Made by a program: the position numbers and the translations under genes. A stretch of 6,587 nucleotides of DNA from Bacteroidota bacterium (GTDB lineage Bacteria; Bacteroidota; Rhodothermia; Rhodothermales; UBA10348). Positions 1-5,645 of the stretch are shown here, piece after piece (position 1 is the stretch's first letter; the number at the start of each line of letters is the position of its first letter). The notes under the pieces are model-generated. The model was not told the origin of the DNA. It saw only the letters and a program-made list of their open reading frames with translations, and made no database searches. The stretch spans positions 1-6,587 of the forward strand of contig SMXK01000146.1 in the NCBI GenBank assembly GCA_004356265.1, in the 5' to 3' direction.

Positions 1-289
1 AGCTGGAGGCGTGTAATGATGCATAGAAAAACACGAACAACCCCAGCAGACGTCGAAATCGGATTATTTTGTTCCAACCGGTGAGCCGCCTGAAAGGGGT
101 CACCGCGAGTGTCAAAAACAATAAAATCAAGGCAGCGATACCCGTTTTTCGTTGGATTTGCTCTATGGGATCCACAAAAAACAATGCCCCGGACAGATAC
201 GCATCGATTAACAGCCCGAGCGGAATTAGCGCACCAATCCACACGCCAATTTTCAGGAATGTCATCAGAAAGGACCTGGCGCGAGCCAT
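1..289 (-). CDS. msrQ: MsrQ, haem-binding membrane subunit of the MsrPQ methionine sulfoxide reductase (5' part only)
   Basis: Inner-membrane b-type cytochrome-like protein of the ferric reductase-like family. It passes electrons from the quinone pool or flavin reductases to MsrP, which repairs oxidised methionines in periplasmic proteins. The gene is read right to left and leaves the window after about 96 codons, so roughly the first half is present. The N-terminus (MARARSFLMTFLKIGVW) leads into a hydrophobic helix ending near LIDAYLSGAL. Next come DPIEQIQRKTG, a second helix (IAALILLFLTLAVTPFRRL), and then RFRRLLGLFVFFYASLH. The pattern DP-x-(E/K)-x-IQ-x-x-TG and the RRLLGL...LH segment match remembered E. 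coli MsrQ; the final His is in the position of a conserved haem-ligand candidate. The ATG shares its A with the msrP TGA stop (TGATG), so translational coupling is likely. The Shine-Dalgarno is weak (GCGGAA, inside msrP). The identity is secure; only the missing C-terminal part cannot be judged. Confidence 0.9.
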   Translation of the reverse strand, partial: MARARSFLMTFLKIGVWIGALIPLGLLIDAYLSGALFFVDPIEQIQRKTGIAALILLFLTLAVTPFRRLTGWNKIIRFRRLLGLFVFFYASLHASS

Positions 290-1236
290 CAATAATTTTT
301 CCGCAGGTCCAGACCGCTGTACAGTGAGGCGACTTCATCTGCATATCCGTTGAACATCAGCGTATCCCGGCGCCTGAATTCTCCGATCCGACGCTCCGTT
401 GCCTGACTCCACCGCGGATGATCCACCTCCGGATTTACGTTCGCGTAAAACCCGTATTCACCCGGAATGGACGCGCGCCATGTATTGAGTGGTTGTTTCT
501 GCGTGAAACGAATGCTCACGATCGACTTGATGCCCTTGAACCCGTATTTCCACGGAATAATCAACCTGATTGGAGCCCCGTTCTGAGGGGGCAAGGTTTT
601 TCCATAAACACCGGTTACCATCAGCGTGAGGGGATGATTGGCCTCGTCCATTCTTAGTGCCTCTGTGTACGGCCAATCCAGGACGGCGCGTTTCTGGCCG
701 GGCATTCGGTCAGCGTCATGGAGCGTTTTGAACTCAATGAAATTTGCTTTGGACGTCGGTTTCAGACGAGTTATCAAGCTTGCCAGCGGAAAGCCGTTCC
801 ATGGGATTACCATGCTCCAGCCCTCCACGCAACGCATACGATAGATGCGTTCCTCCACCTCCAGACCTCCCACCAGCTCTTCGAAATCCCACGTTTTCTC
901 CTCCTCAACTTCCCCCGATACCTTTACTTCCCACGGGATTGTCACAAATCCCTGTGCATTCCGAGCAGGATCCTCTTTCCCTGTACCGAATTCGTAAAAA
1001 TTATTGTATCCGGTTACCGCTTCCCACGGTGTCAGTTCGTCCGGTAACAACGCAGACGCAGGATTGGCAGCATCAGCGCCGGTCTGGCATCCCAGGGTTG
1101 TCGATGGTAGAAAACCTGCTGCAAGCGATGCCAGCGCCAACGAACCCGTCTGTTTCATAAACTGGCGCCGATTCGTATACAATTTCTCGTCGGTGATTTC
1201 CGACGACACAATTCCGGTAGATCGCTTTATAATCAT
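289..1236 (-). CDS. msrP: MsrP, periplasmic molybdopterin-dependent methionine sulfoxide reductase catalytic subunit
   Basis: Reduces free-protein methionine sulfoxide (R and S forms) in the periplasm, with electrons from MsrQ. The 315-residue protein belongs to the sulfite oxidase-fold oxidoreductases; E. coli MsrP is 334 residues. The N-terminus carries a twin-arginine signal (NRRQFMK, Arg23-Arg24, then a hydrophobic stretch around 31-46), so it is exported folded with its cofactor. GYNNFYEFG (76-84) and RMRCVEGWSM (133-142) are family hallmarks; Cys136 is the expected molybdenum ligand. LPPQNGAPIRLIIPWKYGFKGIKSI and GEYGFYANVNPEVDHPRWSQATER are almost identical to E. coli, and the C-terminus ends with the familiar LFNGY/SLYSGLDLR pattern. 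The first ATG is the right start because the next Met (27) lies after the twin arginines; a typical proteobacterial extension (SSEIT...LY) precedes them. A Cys50 after TTLG resembles a lipobox, but the -3 residue is Thr, so lipidation is unlikely. It is the first gene of an msrP-msrQ operon and diverges from rapA. In E. coli the system is induced by hypochlorous acid; whether that holds here is unknown. Confidence 0.97.
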   Translation of the reverse strand: MIIKRSTGIVSSEITDEKLYTNRRQFMKQTGSLALASLAAGFLPSTTLGCQTGADAANPASALLPDELTPWEAVTGYNNFYEFGTGKEDPARNAQGFVTIPWEVKVSGEVEEEKTWDFEELVGGLEVEERIYRMRCVEGWSMVIPWNGFPLASLITRLKPTSKANFIEFKTLHDADRMPGQKRAVLDWPYTEALRMDEANHPLTLMVTGVYGKTLPPQNGAPIRLIIPWKYGFKGIKSIVSIRFTQKQPLNTWRASIPGEYGFYANVNPEVDHPRWSQATERRIGEFRRRDTLMFNGYADEVASLYSGLDLRKNY

Positions 1237-1244
1237 GGTTCTCT

Positions 1245-1256
1245 GATACGCGTATC
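1245..1256. promoter_or_regulatory. 12-bp perfect palindrome just upstream of msrP
   Basis: GATACGCGTATC reads the same on both strands. It ends 8 bases before the msrP start codon and lies beside the tandem repeat at 1261-1300. A perfect symmetric site in this position could be an operator that blocks the msrP transcript, but there is no match to a known regulator site I can name. A TTGACG that overlaps its left side on the minus strand has no acceptable -10 partner at normal spacing. The palindrome is seen directly; the operator role is inference. Confidence 0.4.
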
Positions 1257-1260
1257 GTCA

Positions 1261-1300
1261 ATTCTTACTCCTGCACTCGAATTCATACTCCTGCACTCGT
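1261..1300. repeat. Tandem duplication of a 20-bp unit in the msrP/rapA divergent intergenic region
   Basis: Two adjacent copies, ATTCTTACTCCTGCACTCGA (1261-1280) and ATTCATACTCCTGCACTCGT (1281-1300), differ only at unit positions 5 and 20 (18/20 identical). The 20-bp period is close to two helical turns, so proteins bound to each copy would sit on the same face of the DNA. Each unit contains ACTC twice, 8 bases apart. The array is 25 bases upstream of msrP and 157 upstream of the preferred rapA ATG. A regulator binding site is the natural guess; a simple slippage duplication is the alternative. Confidence 0.6.
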
Positions 1301-1408
1301 CCGCGCGGGTTTCGCACAAAGGTGCGGTTTATATCTGATGGTAAGCAGATTGTTGCGATAAATCCTCACGTCAAGATAACGGGAAGATCAAATAACCGAA
1401 CGTGGAAA

Positions 1409-1437
1409 TTGCGATATTCAGCCGCCACACGTAATAT
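1409..1437 (+). promoter_or_regulatory. Candidate sigma70-type promoter for rapA
   Basis: TTGCGA (1409-1414) and TAATAT (1432-1437) are separated by exactly 17 bases; each box matches the sigma70 consensus at 4 of 6 positions. Initiation would be expected near 1444, giving a leader of only about 13 bases before the ATG at 1457. This fits the shorter rapA start and would exclude the GTG at 1322 as the main start. The boxes were found by eye without a scored search. Confidence 0.4.
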
Positions 1438-1456
1438 TTTTTTTAATCGTTCAGTT

Positions 1457-4120
1457 ATGTTTTCTCTCCATCAACGCTGGTCCAGTCAGACCGAGCCGGA
1501 ACTCGGACCGGGAACTGTAATCGAGACCGGTAATGGTCGCGTAACACTTAATTTTCCCGGCTCCTCGGAGACCCGAATGTATGCGGCGGCGTCTGCCCCA
1601 TTACTCCGGGTCAGGTTCAAAAATGGAGATTCGATTATCGACGTGTCGGGCAGGTCGGGAATCGTTACCGGAGTTGAAACCGTCAACCACTTGTTCGTCT
1701 ACGACACAGACTCAGGGACCATTAGGGAAAACGACCTGGGAATCGTGACAGTCACTCACGGGCCTGAAGACCGGTTGCTTGCAGGAGATCTCGATTCCAA
1801 AGCAGATTTCGAATTAAGGCGGCAGACACTCGAGTTGGATTATCAGCGCCGCAAATCACCCGTCCGTGGTTTTGTCGGTGGACGAATCGACCTGATTCCC
1901 CATCAACTTTATATAGCCGGAGAGGTCAGTTCAAGGTTTGCGCCAAGGGTCCTTCTATCGGACGAGGTAGGGCTCGGCAAAACCATCGAGGCGTGCTTGA
2001 TTCTGCACCGACTGCTGCTCGCCGGACGGGTGAGTCGCGTTCTTATACTGGTTCCTGAATCACTTGTACACCAGTGGTTTGTGGAAGTGCTCAGGCGATT
2101 TAACCTGTGGGTCAATATTTACGACGAAGAACGTTGTGCGGCCATTGAATCAGGCTCTCCGGATGGAAATCCTTTTCTGGATGATCAATTGATTGTCTGT
2201 AGCATCGAGTTTCTGGCCGGGTCTGAAAAAAGAGCTGCACAGGCGGTCGCAGCCACCTGGGACATGTTGATCGTAGACGAAGCGCATCACTTGACCTGGT
2301 CAACCGCGGGCGCAAGCCGTGAGTACAGTATTGTAGAGCTCTTGAGTCGAAATGCTGAGAGCGTCCTGCTCCTGACGGCAACGCCAGAACAATTGGGAGA
2401 AGAAGCCCATTTCGCCAGACTCAGGCTTCTGGATCCTGATCGGTACAATGATTTCTCCACATTCCTGAACGAATCGGCAGATTATTCCGACGCGGCAAAA
2501 GAAGTCGATCGCCTTATGGCTGTTCAGCCCGCAACGGACGAGAGTATTGCCAATGTTAACCGCCTGTTGGACCTGCATGGCCCCGGTCGCGTGTTGTTCA
2601 GAAATACTCGCTCTGCGATGACCGGTTTTCCGAAACGGATTGCCCATCTGACAGAAATACCTGCCATCGGTGCCAAAAATCCCAAACTACTCTGGCTCAT
2701 AGATACACTCCGCGAATTCGGGTCGTCTAAGGTGCTCCTGATTTGCCGATCAAAGGCAGATGTTCTAAAGCTCGAGACAGCCATTCGCGATGTCATTAAC
2801 CTCAACGTCGGCATCTTCCATGAGGATTTGACTCTGGTCCAACGGGATCGAAACGCAGCGTGGTTTGCTGAGGAATCAGGCGCTCAGATATTGTTGTGTT
2901 CTGAAATCGGAAGCGAGGGCCGGAATTTTCAATTCGCCCATCATCTCGTGTTGTATGATCTTCCCTCGCACCCTGAGTTATTGGAGCAGCGAATTGGACG
3001 ATTGGACCGAATCGGTCAAACGAACGATATTCATATTCACGTCCCCTATCTCGCCGGTACTGAGGACGAAATTCTGGCGCGGTGGTATCATGAAGGCCTG
3101 AATGCATTCGAGAAAAACCTGGTTGGTGGTAACCTTGTTTACGAGGAGTTTGGATCGCAGATAGCAACACTCGCGCTTGGCACCCGGGGAGGTCAGGTTA
3201 TAAACAATACCCGGCTTCAAGACCTCGTCTCAGATACCAGAGACTTCCACCGCGATCTCTCCCAGCGCCTCGCAGAAGGCCGTGACCGTTTGATTGAACT
3301 CAACTCATTCCGCCCACGGGAAGCCGCAAACCTGGTCGAGGCTATCCAGTCAGAAGACGAATCTGTTGAGCTCGAATCGTTCATGATGTCCGTGTTTGAA
3401 GAATTTGCTGTAGAAGCTGAGGATCTTGCGCCGAGAACGTATGCCCTCCACGTTCGCGATGAATCGCGCGAGGCATTCCCTTCAATTCCGGAAGATGGTA
3501 TCTCGATCACATTTGACAGAAAACGGGCCCTTTCGCGCGAGGATATAAGTTTTCTGACATGGGATCACCCGATGGTCACCGGCGCGATCGACATGATTGT
3601 CGGCTCCGGATTTGGTACGTCCTCTGTCGGTCAGATGACTGATTCAGGGAATCGTCCAATGGTCCTTGACGTGACATATATGCTGGAATCTGTAGCCGCC
3701 AGTTACCTTAATTTGGACAAATATCTCCCTCCGAAGCCAATCAACATTCAAGTTGATCATGGCGGGCGTAATCTTACTGGTAGCACGCAAGCGAAACGAC
3801 TCCTTTGGGGAATTCGCGGTGGAAACGCTGATTCTCTGCTGGAGAATGAGGTCATCACTGGGACCATAATTCCGCGGATGATCGAAGCGGCCCAAAAGGT
3901 TGCCGAAGAACAGGCAAACACAGAAAAAACCAGGGCCCTGACAGCGATGAAAAAACAAACGGACGACGAAATTCAGCGCCTGGAAGACTTGAGTAAGAAA
4001 AATCCTGATATTCGTGCCGATGAAATTCAACTTGCCAGGGATCATCAGGAAGAATTAGCAGACGCTATCGCCTCTTCCAGAATCAGGATGGACTCAATCC
4101 GGTTGCTCCGCGCGGGTTAA
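1457..4120 (+). CDS. rapA: RapA, RNA polymerase-associated SWI/SNF-family ATPase (HepA)
   Basis: DNA translocase that binds RNA polymerase and helps recycle enzyme stuck after transcription. From the ATG at 1457 it has 887 residues; E. coli RapA has 968. The start is chosen because MFSLHQRWSSQTEPELGPGTV aligns with the E. coli N-terminus; an in-frame GTG at 1322 would add 45 residues with no counterpart and has no Shine-Dalgarno. Residues 1 to about 105 match the N-terminal Tudor-like domains. Lobe 1 carries LIPHQL, DEVGLGKT (169-176, Lys175 of Walker A), DEAHH (274-278) and LTATPEQLG. VLFRNTR and GFPKR (to 394) follow. Lobe 2 carries SKVLLIC (424-430), CSEIGSEGRNFQF (481-493) and EQRIGRLDRIGQ (510-521, arginine fingers). 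The RapA C-terminal domain contains ISITFDRKRALSREDISFLTWDHP, and the tail (about 823-887) is highly charged and probably helical. All ATPase motifs are intact. The linker between the lobes is shorter than in E. coli. No clear Shine-Dalgarno precedes 1457. The stop overlaps that of the convergent gre-like gene. Confidence 0.97.
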   Translation: MFSLHQRWSSQTEPELGPGTVIETGNGRVTLNFPGSSETRMYAAASAPLLRVRFKNGDSIIDVSGRSGIVTGVETVNHLFVYDTDSGTIRENDLGIVTVTHGPEDRLLAGDLDSKADFELRRQTLELDYQRRKSPVRGFVGGRIDLIPHQLYIAGEVSSRFAPRVLLSDEVGLGKTIEACLILHRLLLAGRVSRVLILVPESLVHQWFVEVLRRFNLWVNIYDEERCAAIESGSPDGNPFLDDQLIVCSIEFLAGSEKRAAQAVAATWDMLIVDEAHHLTWSTAGASREYSIVELLSRNAESVLLLTATPEQLGEEAHFARLRLLDPDRYNDFSTFLNESADYSDAAKEVDRLMAVQPATDESIANVNRLLDLHGPGRVLFRNTRSAMTGFPKRIAHLTEIPAIGAKNPKLLWLIDTLREFGSSKVLLICRSKADVLKLETAIRDVINLNVGIFHEDLTLVQRDRNAAWFAEESGAQILLCSEIGSEGRNFQFAHHLVLYDLPSHPELLEQRIGRLDRIGQTNDIHIHVPYLAGTEDEILARWYHEGLNAFEKNLVGGNLVYEEFGSQIATLALGTRGGQVINNTRLQDLVSDTRDFHRDLSQRLAEGRDRLIELNSFRPREAANLVEAIQSEDESVELESFMMSVFEEFAVEAEDLAPRTYALHVRDESREAFPSIPEDGISITFDRKRALSREDISFLTWDHPMVTGAIDMIVGSGFGTSSVGQMTDSGNRPMVLDVTYMLESVAASYLNLDKYLPPKPINIQVDHGGRNLTGSTQAKRLLWGIRGGNADSLLENEVITGTIIPRMIEAAQKVAEEQANTEKTRALTAMKKQTDDEIQRLEDLSKKNPDIRADEIQLARDHQEELADAIASSRIRMDSIRLLRAG

Positions 4121-4626
4121 GTATTCTCATATTTAATCTCTACGATGGAGAACAATATCGGGCCTGATGGTGATGGCATCTTCACTTCGGCGCCTACGGA
4201 TTTCCCAACTAGCGCCCGCGCAACCGGTGCCACGAACGCGATGCGCCCGTCGGAGGCGTTTGCCTCATCGACGCCAACGATTGTGAGTGTGCGACTGGTA
4301 TCTCCCTTGAGCAGAACCGTTGCTCCAAATCGGACTTCATTCGCCGGCTGGGAGGCAGGATCCAGAACTATCGCGGTCGATATTCGGGATTTCAAATCGT
4401 TGTACCGCCCCCTCGCAATCGTCATCAATCGAACCCGTTCCTGATCAGCGATTTTCCGTGCCGATGTTATCCGTGCTTTTTCGGTGTCAAGCTCTTTCAA
4501 TTCCGACTTCAGAAGGCTCAGGCCCCGTGGCGTGACGTAGTTCGTTGTCCCGGGAGGCAGTGGCGCCCGCGGTGGAATGAGAACAACGCCAGCATCATCG
4601 TCTTCGTTTACAAATGCTCTGTTCAT
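4117..4626 (-). CDS. GreA/GreB-family transcription elongation factor-like protein with shortened coiled coil
   Basis: Gre factors enter the secondary channel of RNA polymerase with a coiled coil and stimulate cleavage of backtracked RNA. This 169-residue protein opens with MNRAFVNEDDD and IPPRAPLPPGTTNYVTPRGL (17-36), a start I associate with a distinct GreA/GreB-like group. The helical hairpin runs from about 33 to 90. The FKBP-like C-terminal domain (about 97-167) is typical: VRFGATVLL, IVGVDEANASDGRIAFVAPVARALVGKSVGAEV. The hairpin is about 12 residues shorter than in E. coli GreA and lacks the GD-x-x-ENAEY tip motif whose acids bind catalytic Mg; only Asp61 and Glu63 lie near the expected turn. 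It may therefore bind the channel without normal cleavage activity, or use these two acids instead. It is not Rnk, whose N-terminus differs. No good Shine-Dalgarno precedes the ATG, but the MNRAFV start fits the family. It is convergent with rapA, sharing TTAA (4117-4120) between the stop codons. Confidence 0.88.
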   Translation of the reverse strand: MNRAFVNEDDDAGVVLIPPRAPLPPGTTNYVTPRGLSLLKSELKELDTEKARITSARKIADQERVRLMTIARGRYNDLKSRISTAIVLDPASQPANEVRFGATVLLKGDTSRTLTIVGVDEANASDGRIAFVAPVARALVGKSVGAEVKMPSPSGPILFSIVEIKYENT

Positions 4627-4799
4627 CGGTGGGCGATTATCGAGTCCGGAAAAATATCGGCCCGAATATAGTCTATCGTATCTGATAAATGTATTAATAC
4701 CCGCTAAAACTCACCTGTCTACGCAACCACACAACTCTCGCCCCCGTAGTGCGGGCATATCAGTTTGAGACTTATCATTCCAGATCAAAGAGGGAGACT
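4627..4799. promoter_or_regulatory. Divergent intergenic region with AT-rich core
   Basis: No gene is seen here between the gre-like gene (minus) and the small hypothetical gene (plus), so promoters for both must lie in it or close by. The AT-rich core at about 4650-4710 includes a 10-bp perfect palindrome, GTATTAATAC (4691-4700). It also includes a -10-like TATATT on the minus strand (4665-4670) for the gre-like gene, without a convincing -35. A short CCCG-TAGTG-CGGG inverted repeat at 4743-4755 is too small to call a terminator. I could not define a plus-strand promoter. Confidence 0.35.
4790..4796 (+). promoter_or_regulatory. Shine-Dalgarno that decides the start of the small hypothetical gene
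   Basis: GAGGGAG lies directly upstream of a TTG at 4800. The GAGG core (4790-4793) is 6 bases from that codon. The earlier in-frame GTG at 4749 is preceded by pyrimidine-rich sequence (ACTCTCGCCCCCGTA) without any ribosome binding site, so TTG is the preferred start. Confidence 0.5.
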
Positions 4800-5171
4800 T
4801 TGGACTACCAACTTACGCTTGAAAAAGCAGTCCTTGAATACGCAGGATCGGCCGCCAGTCGAATGAAAACGATGCCCGACAAATACGTTCGGATTCCCGG
4901 ATATCCAGATGTTCATGTATGGGGAATGGCTGCCCAACTGAATGAAACAGGATTTTTGACTGCGTTGGTGCCGGATGACGGTCAGCGAATTGGAATAACG
5001 GATATCAATCTGTCTGGCTCTTCACGCTTAACAGAACTGCGAGCACAAGCCACTAAGTTTGAGGCGGACAAAAGTGCGAAGTTAAATGCCGAAATAGAGA
5101 AAAATCGGCAGGCAAGACTGGATAAAAAATGGTGGCGCCGCATTATCGGGAAAGGCAACGTATCCGCTTAA
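4800..5171 (+). CDS. Hypothetical protein, 123 residues, charged C-terminus
   Basis: I do not recognise the family. Starting from TTG at 4800 the protein begins (M/L)DYQLTLEKAVLEYAGSAAS and has 123 residues; a GTG at 4749 would give 140. The first part is an amphipathic helix candidate. A compact middle section contains YVRIPGYPDVHVWGMAAQLNE and VPDDGQRIGITDINLSGSSR, with spaced Gly and Pro that suggest a folded beta-rich core. From about residue 75 to the end there is a long charged helix (LRAQATKFEADKSAKLNAEI, then KNRQARLDKKWWRRIIG), probably coiled coil, ending in a strongly basic WWRR patch that could touch nucleic acid or membrane. There is no signal peptide or hydrophobic transmembrane segment. 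It is divergent from the gre-like gene and probably monocistronic. Codon use looks normal for the window. Real-gene confidence is moderate to good; function is unknown. Confidence 0.7.
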   Translation: MDYQLTLEKAVLEYAGSAASRMKTMPDKYVRIPGYPDVHVWGMAAQLNETGFLTALVPDDGQRIGITDINLSGSSRLTELRAQATKFEADKSAKLNAEIEKNRQARLDKKWWRRIIGKGNVSA

Positions 5172-5232
5172 GTATTTCGGCGGAAGTACGGTGCCTAAGA
5201 ATGGTCGTTCGCGCGGAAGCAGAATCATCGGC

Positions 5233-5367
5233 TCGAAATCACGATGCCTGAGCGTATCTGAGATGTGAGATCCTGGCCTGTTCGATCGGAAATCCATCAG
5301 AGCCGATCCGTCCTTCTTTCATCGCCCGGATTCGTACGATTCGCACGTGTTCTTTCGAAATCACGAT
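5233..5367. repeat. 13-bp direct repeat pair TCGAAATCACGAT
   Basis: Exact copies lie at 5233-5245 and 5355-5367, 122 bases apart, in the gene-poor segment. A shorter match (TCGAAATC) recurs near 5434. The repeat spans the stop codon of the doubtful minus ORF in one copy and encodes IVIS within it in the other. It could be two protein-binding sites, a remnant of a duplication, or chance. Confidence 0.3.
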
Positions 5368-5469
5368 TGATCGTAGAATTGCCACTTCCGCAATACCGGT
5401 GTGTGTTGAAATTTGCTGCGCCATGGCACGGTCTAGTGTCGAAATCTTGTATGTGTTCTCGATATTCAT
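5239..5469 (-). CDS. Doubtful small hypothetical ORF, 76 residues
   Basis: A minus-strand ORF from ATG at 5469 fills an otherwise empty gap. The product is basic and soluble: MNIENTYKISTLDRAMAQQI, then STHTGIAEVAILRSIVISKE, then a basic stretch and GSDGFPIEQARISHLRYAQAS. The segment AQQISTHTGIAEVAILRSIV has the spacing of a helix-turn-helix or ribbon-helix-helix dimerisation helix, but this is only a resemblance. The codons look ordinary for the window (ATC, GAA, GTG, CGA common), which mildly supports coding. Against it: no Shine-Dalgarno at normal distance (GGGGAGAG is about 20 bases away) and no family recognised. Another minus frame stays open further downstream (see findings), so a broken gene is also possible. 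Confidence 0.3.
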   Translation of the reverse strand: MNIENTYKISTLDRAMAQQISTHTGIAEVAILRSIVISKEHVRIVRIRAMKEGRIGSDGFPIEQARISHLRYAQAS

Positions 5470-5645
5470 GATTCGTATCCGTTTCGTTCTCTCCCCGTTA
5501 CTCTCACCTGGATATACACGCCCCAGACAGTCACGTTAGGTAGAGTTGCACAGTTTCTCAATTTTTTCGCTACTCTTTGCACGCTCATCTTTTTGTGAAT
5601 GGCGGCACTGGTATCGATGCGCCGCTGTAAATAACTTTTAGTCTA
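5470..5645. other. Intergenic leader of the sulfatase gene; no gene seen
   Basis: This stretch contains no convincing ORF. It is pyrimidine-rich on the plus strand (TTTCTCAATTTTTTCGCTACTC near 5550-5575). TTGCAC occurs twice about 30 bases apart, but neither copy pairs with a clear -10 box; TGTAAATAA near 5627-5635 is a possible -10 for the sulfatase. No terminator hairpin was found for the upstream gene. Confidence 0.3.

Noticed and set aside
744..1160. A 138-residue plus-strand open frame opposite msrP
   Set aside because: It lies entirely antisense to the strongly conserved msrP; its Pro- and Ser-rich product is a by-product of msrP codon use.
1251..1262. TTGACG on the minus strand considered as the msrP -35 box
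   Set aside because: At 16-18 bases spacing the -10 would fall on the start codon with no TATAAT-like sequence; the nearest TATAAA is 24 bases away.
1233..1286. A 17-residue minus-strand ORF (MNSSAGVRIDDTRIREP) whose TGA overlaps the msrP ATG, like a leader peptide
   Set aside because: The AGGAG before its ATG is only 1 base away, too close to work. The ATG falls inside the tandem repeat, and the peptide has no attenuation-type codon run.
4743..4755. Short inverted repeat CCCG-TAGTG-CGGG considered as a terminator or attenuator
   Set aside because: The stem is only 4 bp and no T-run follows; it would not be stable.
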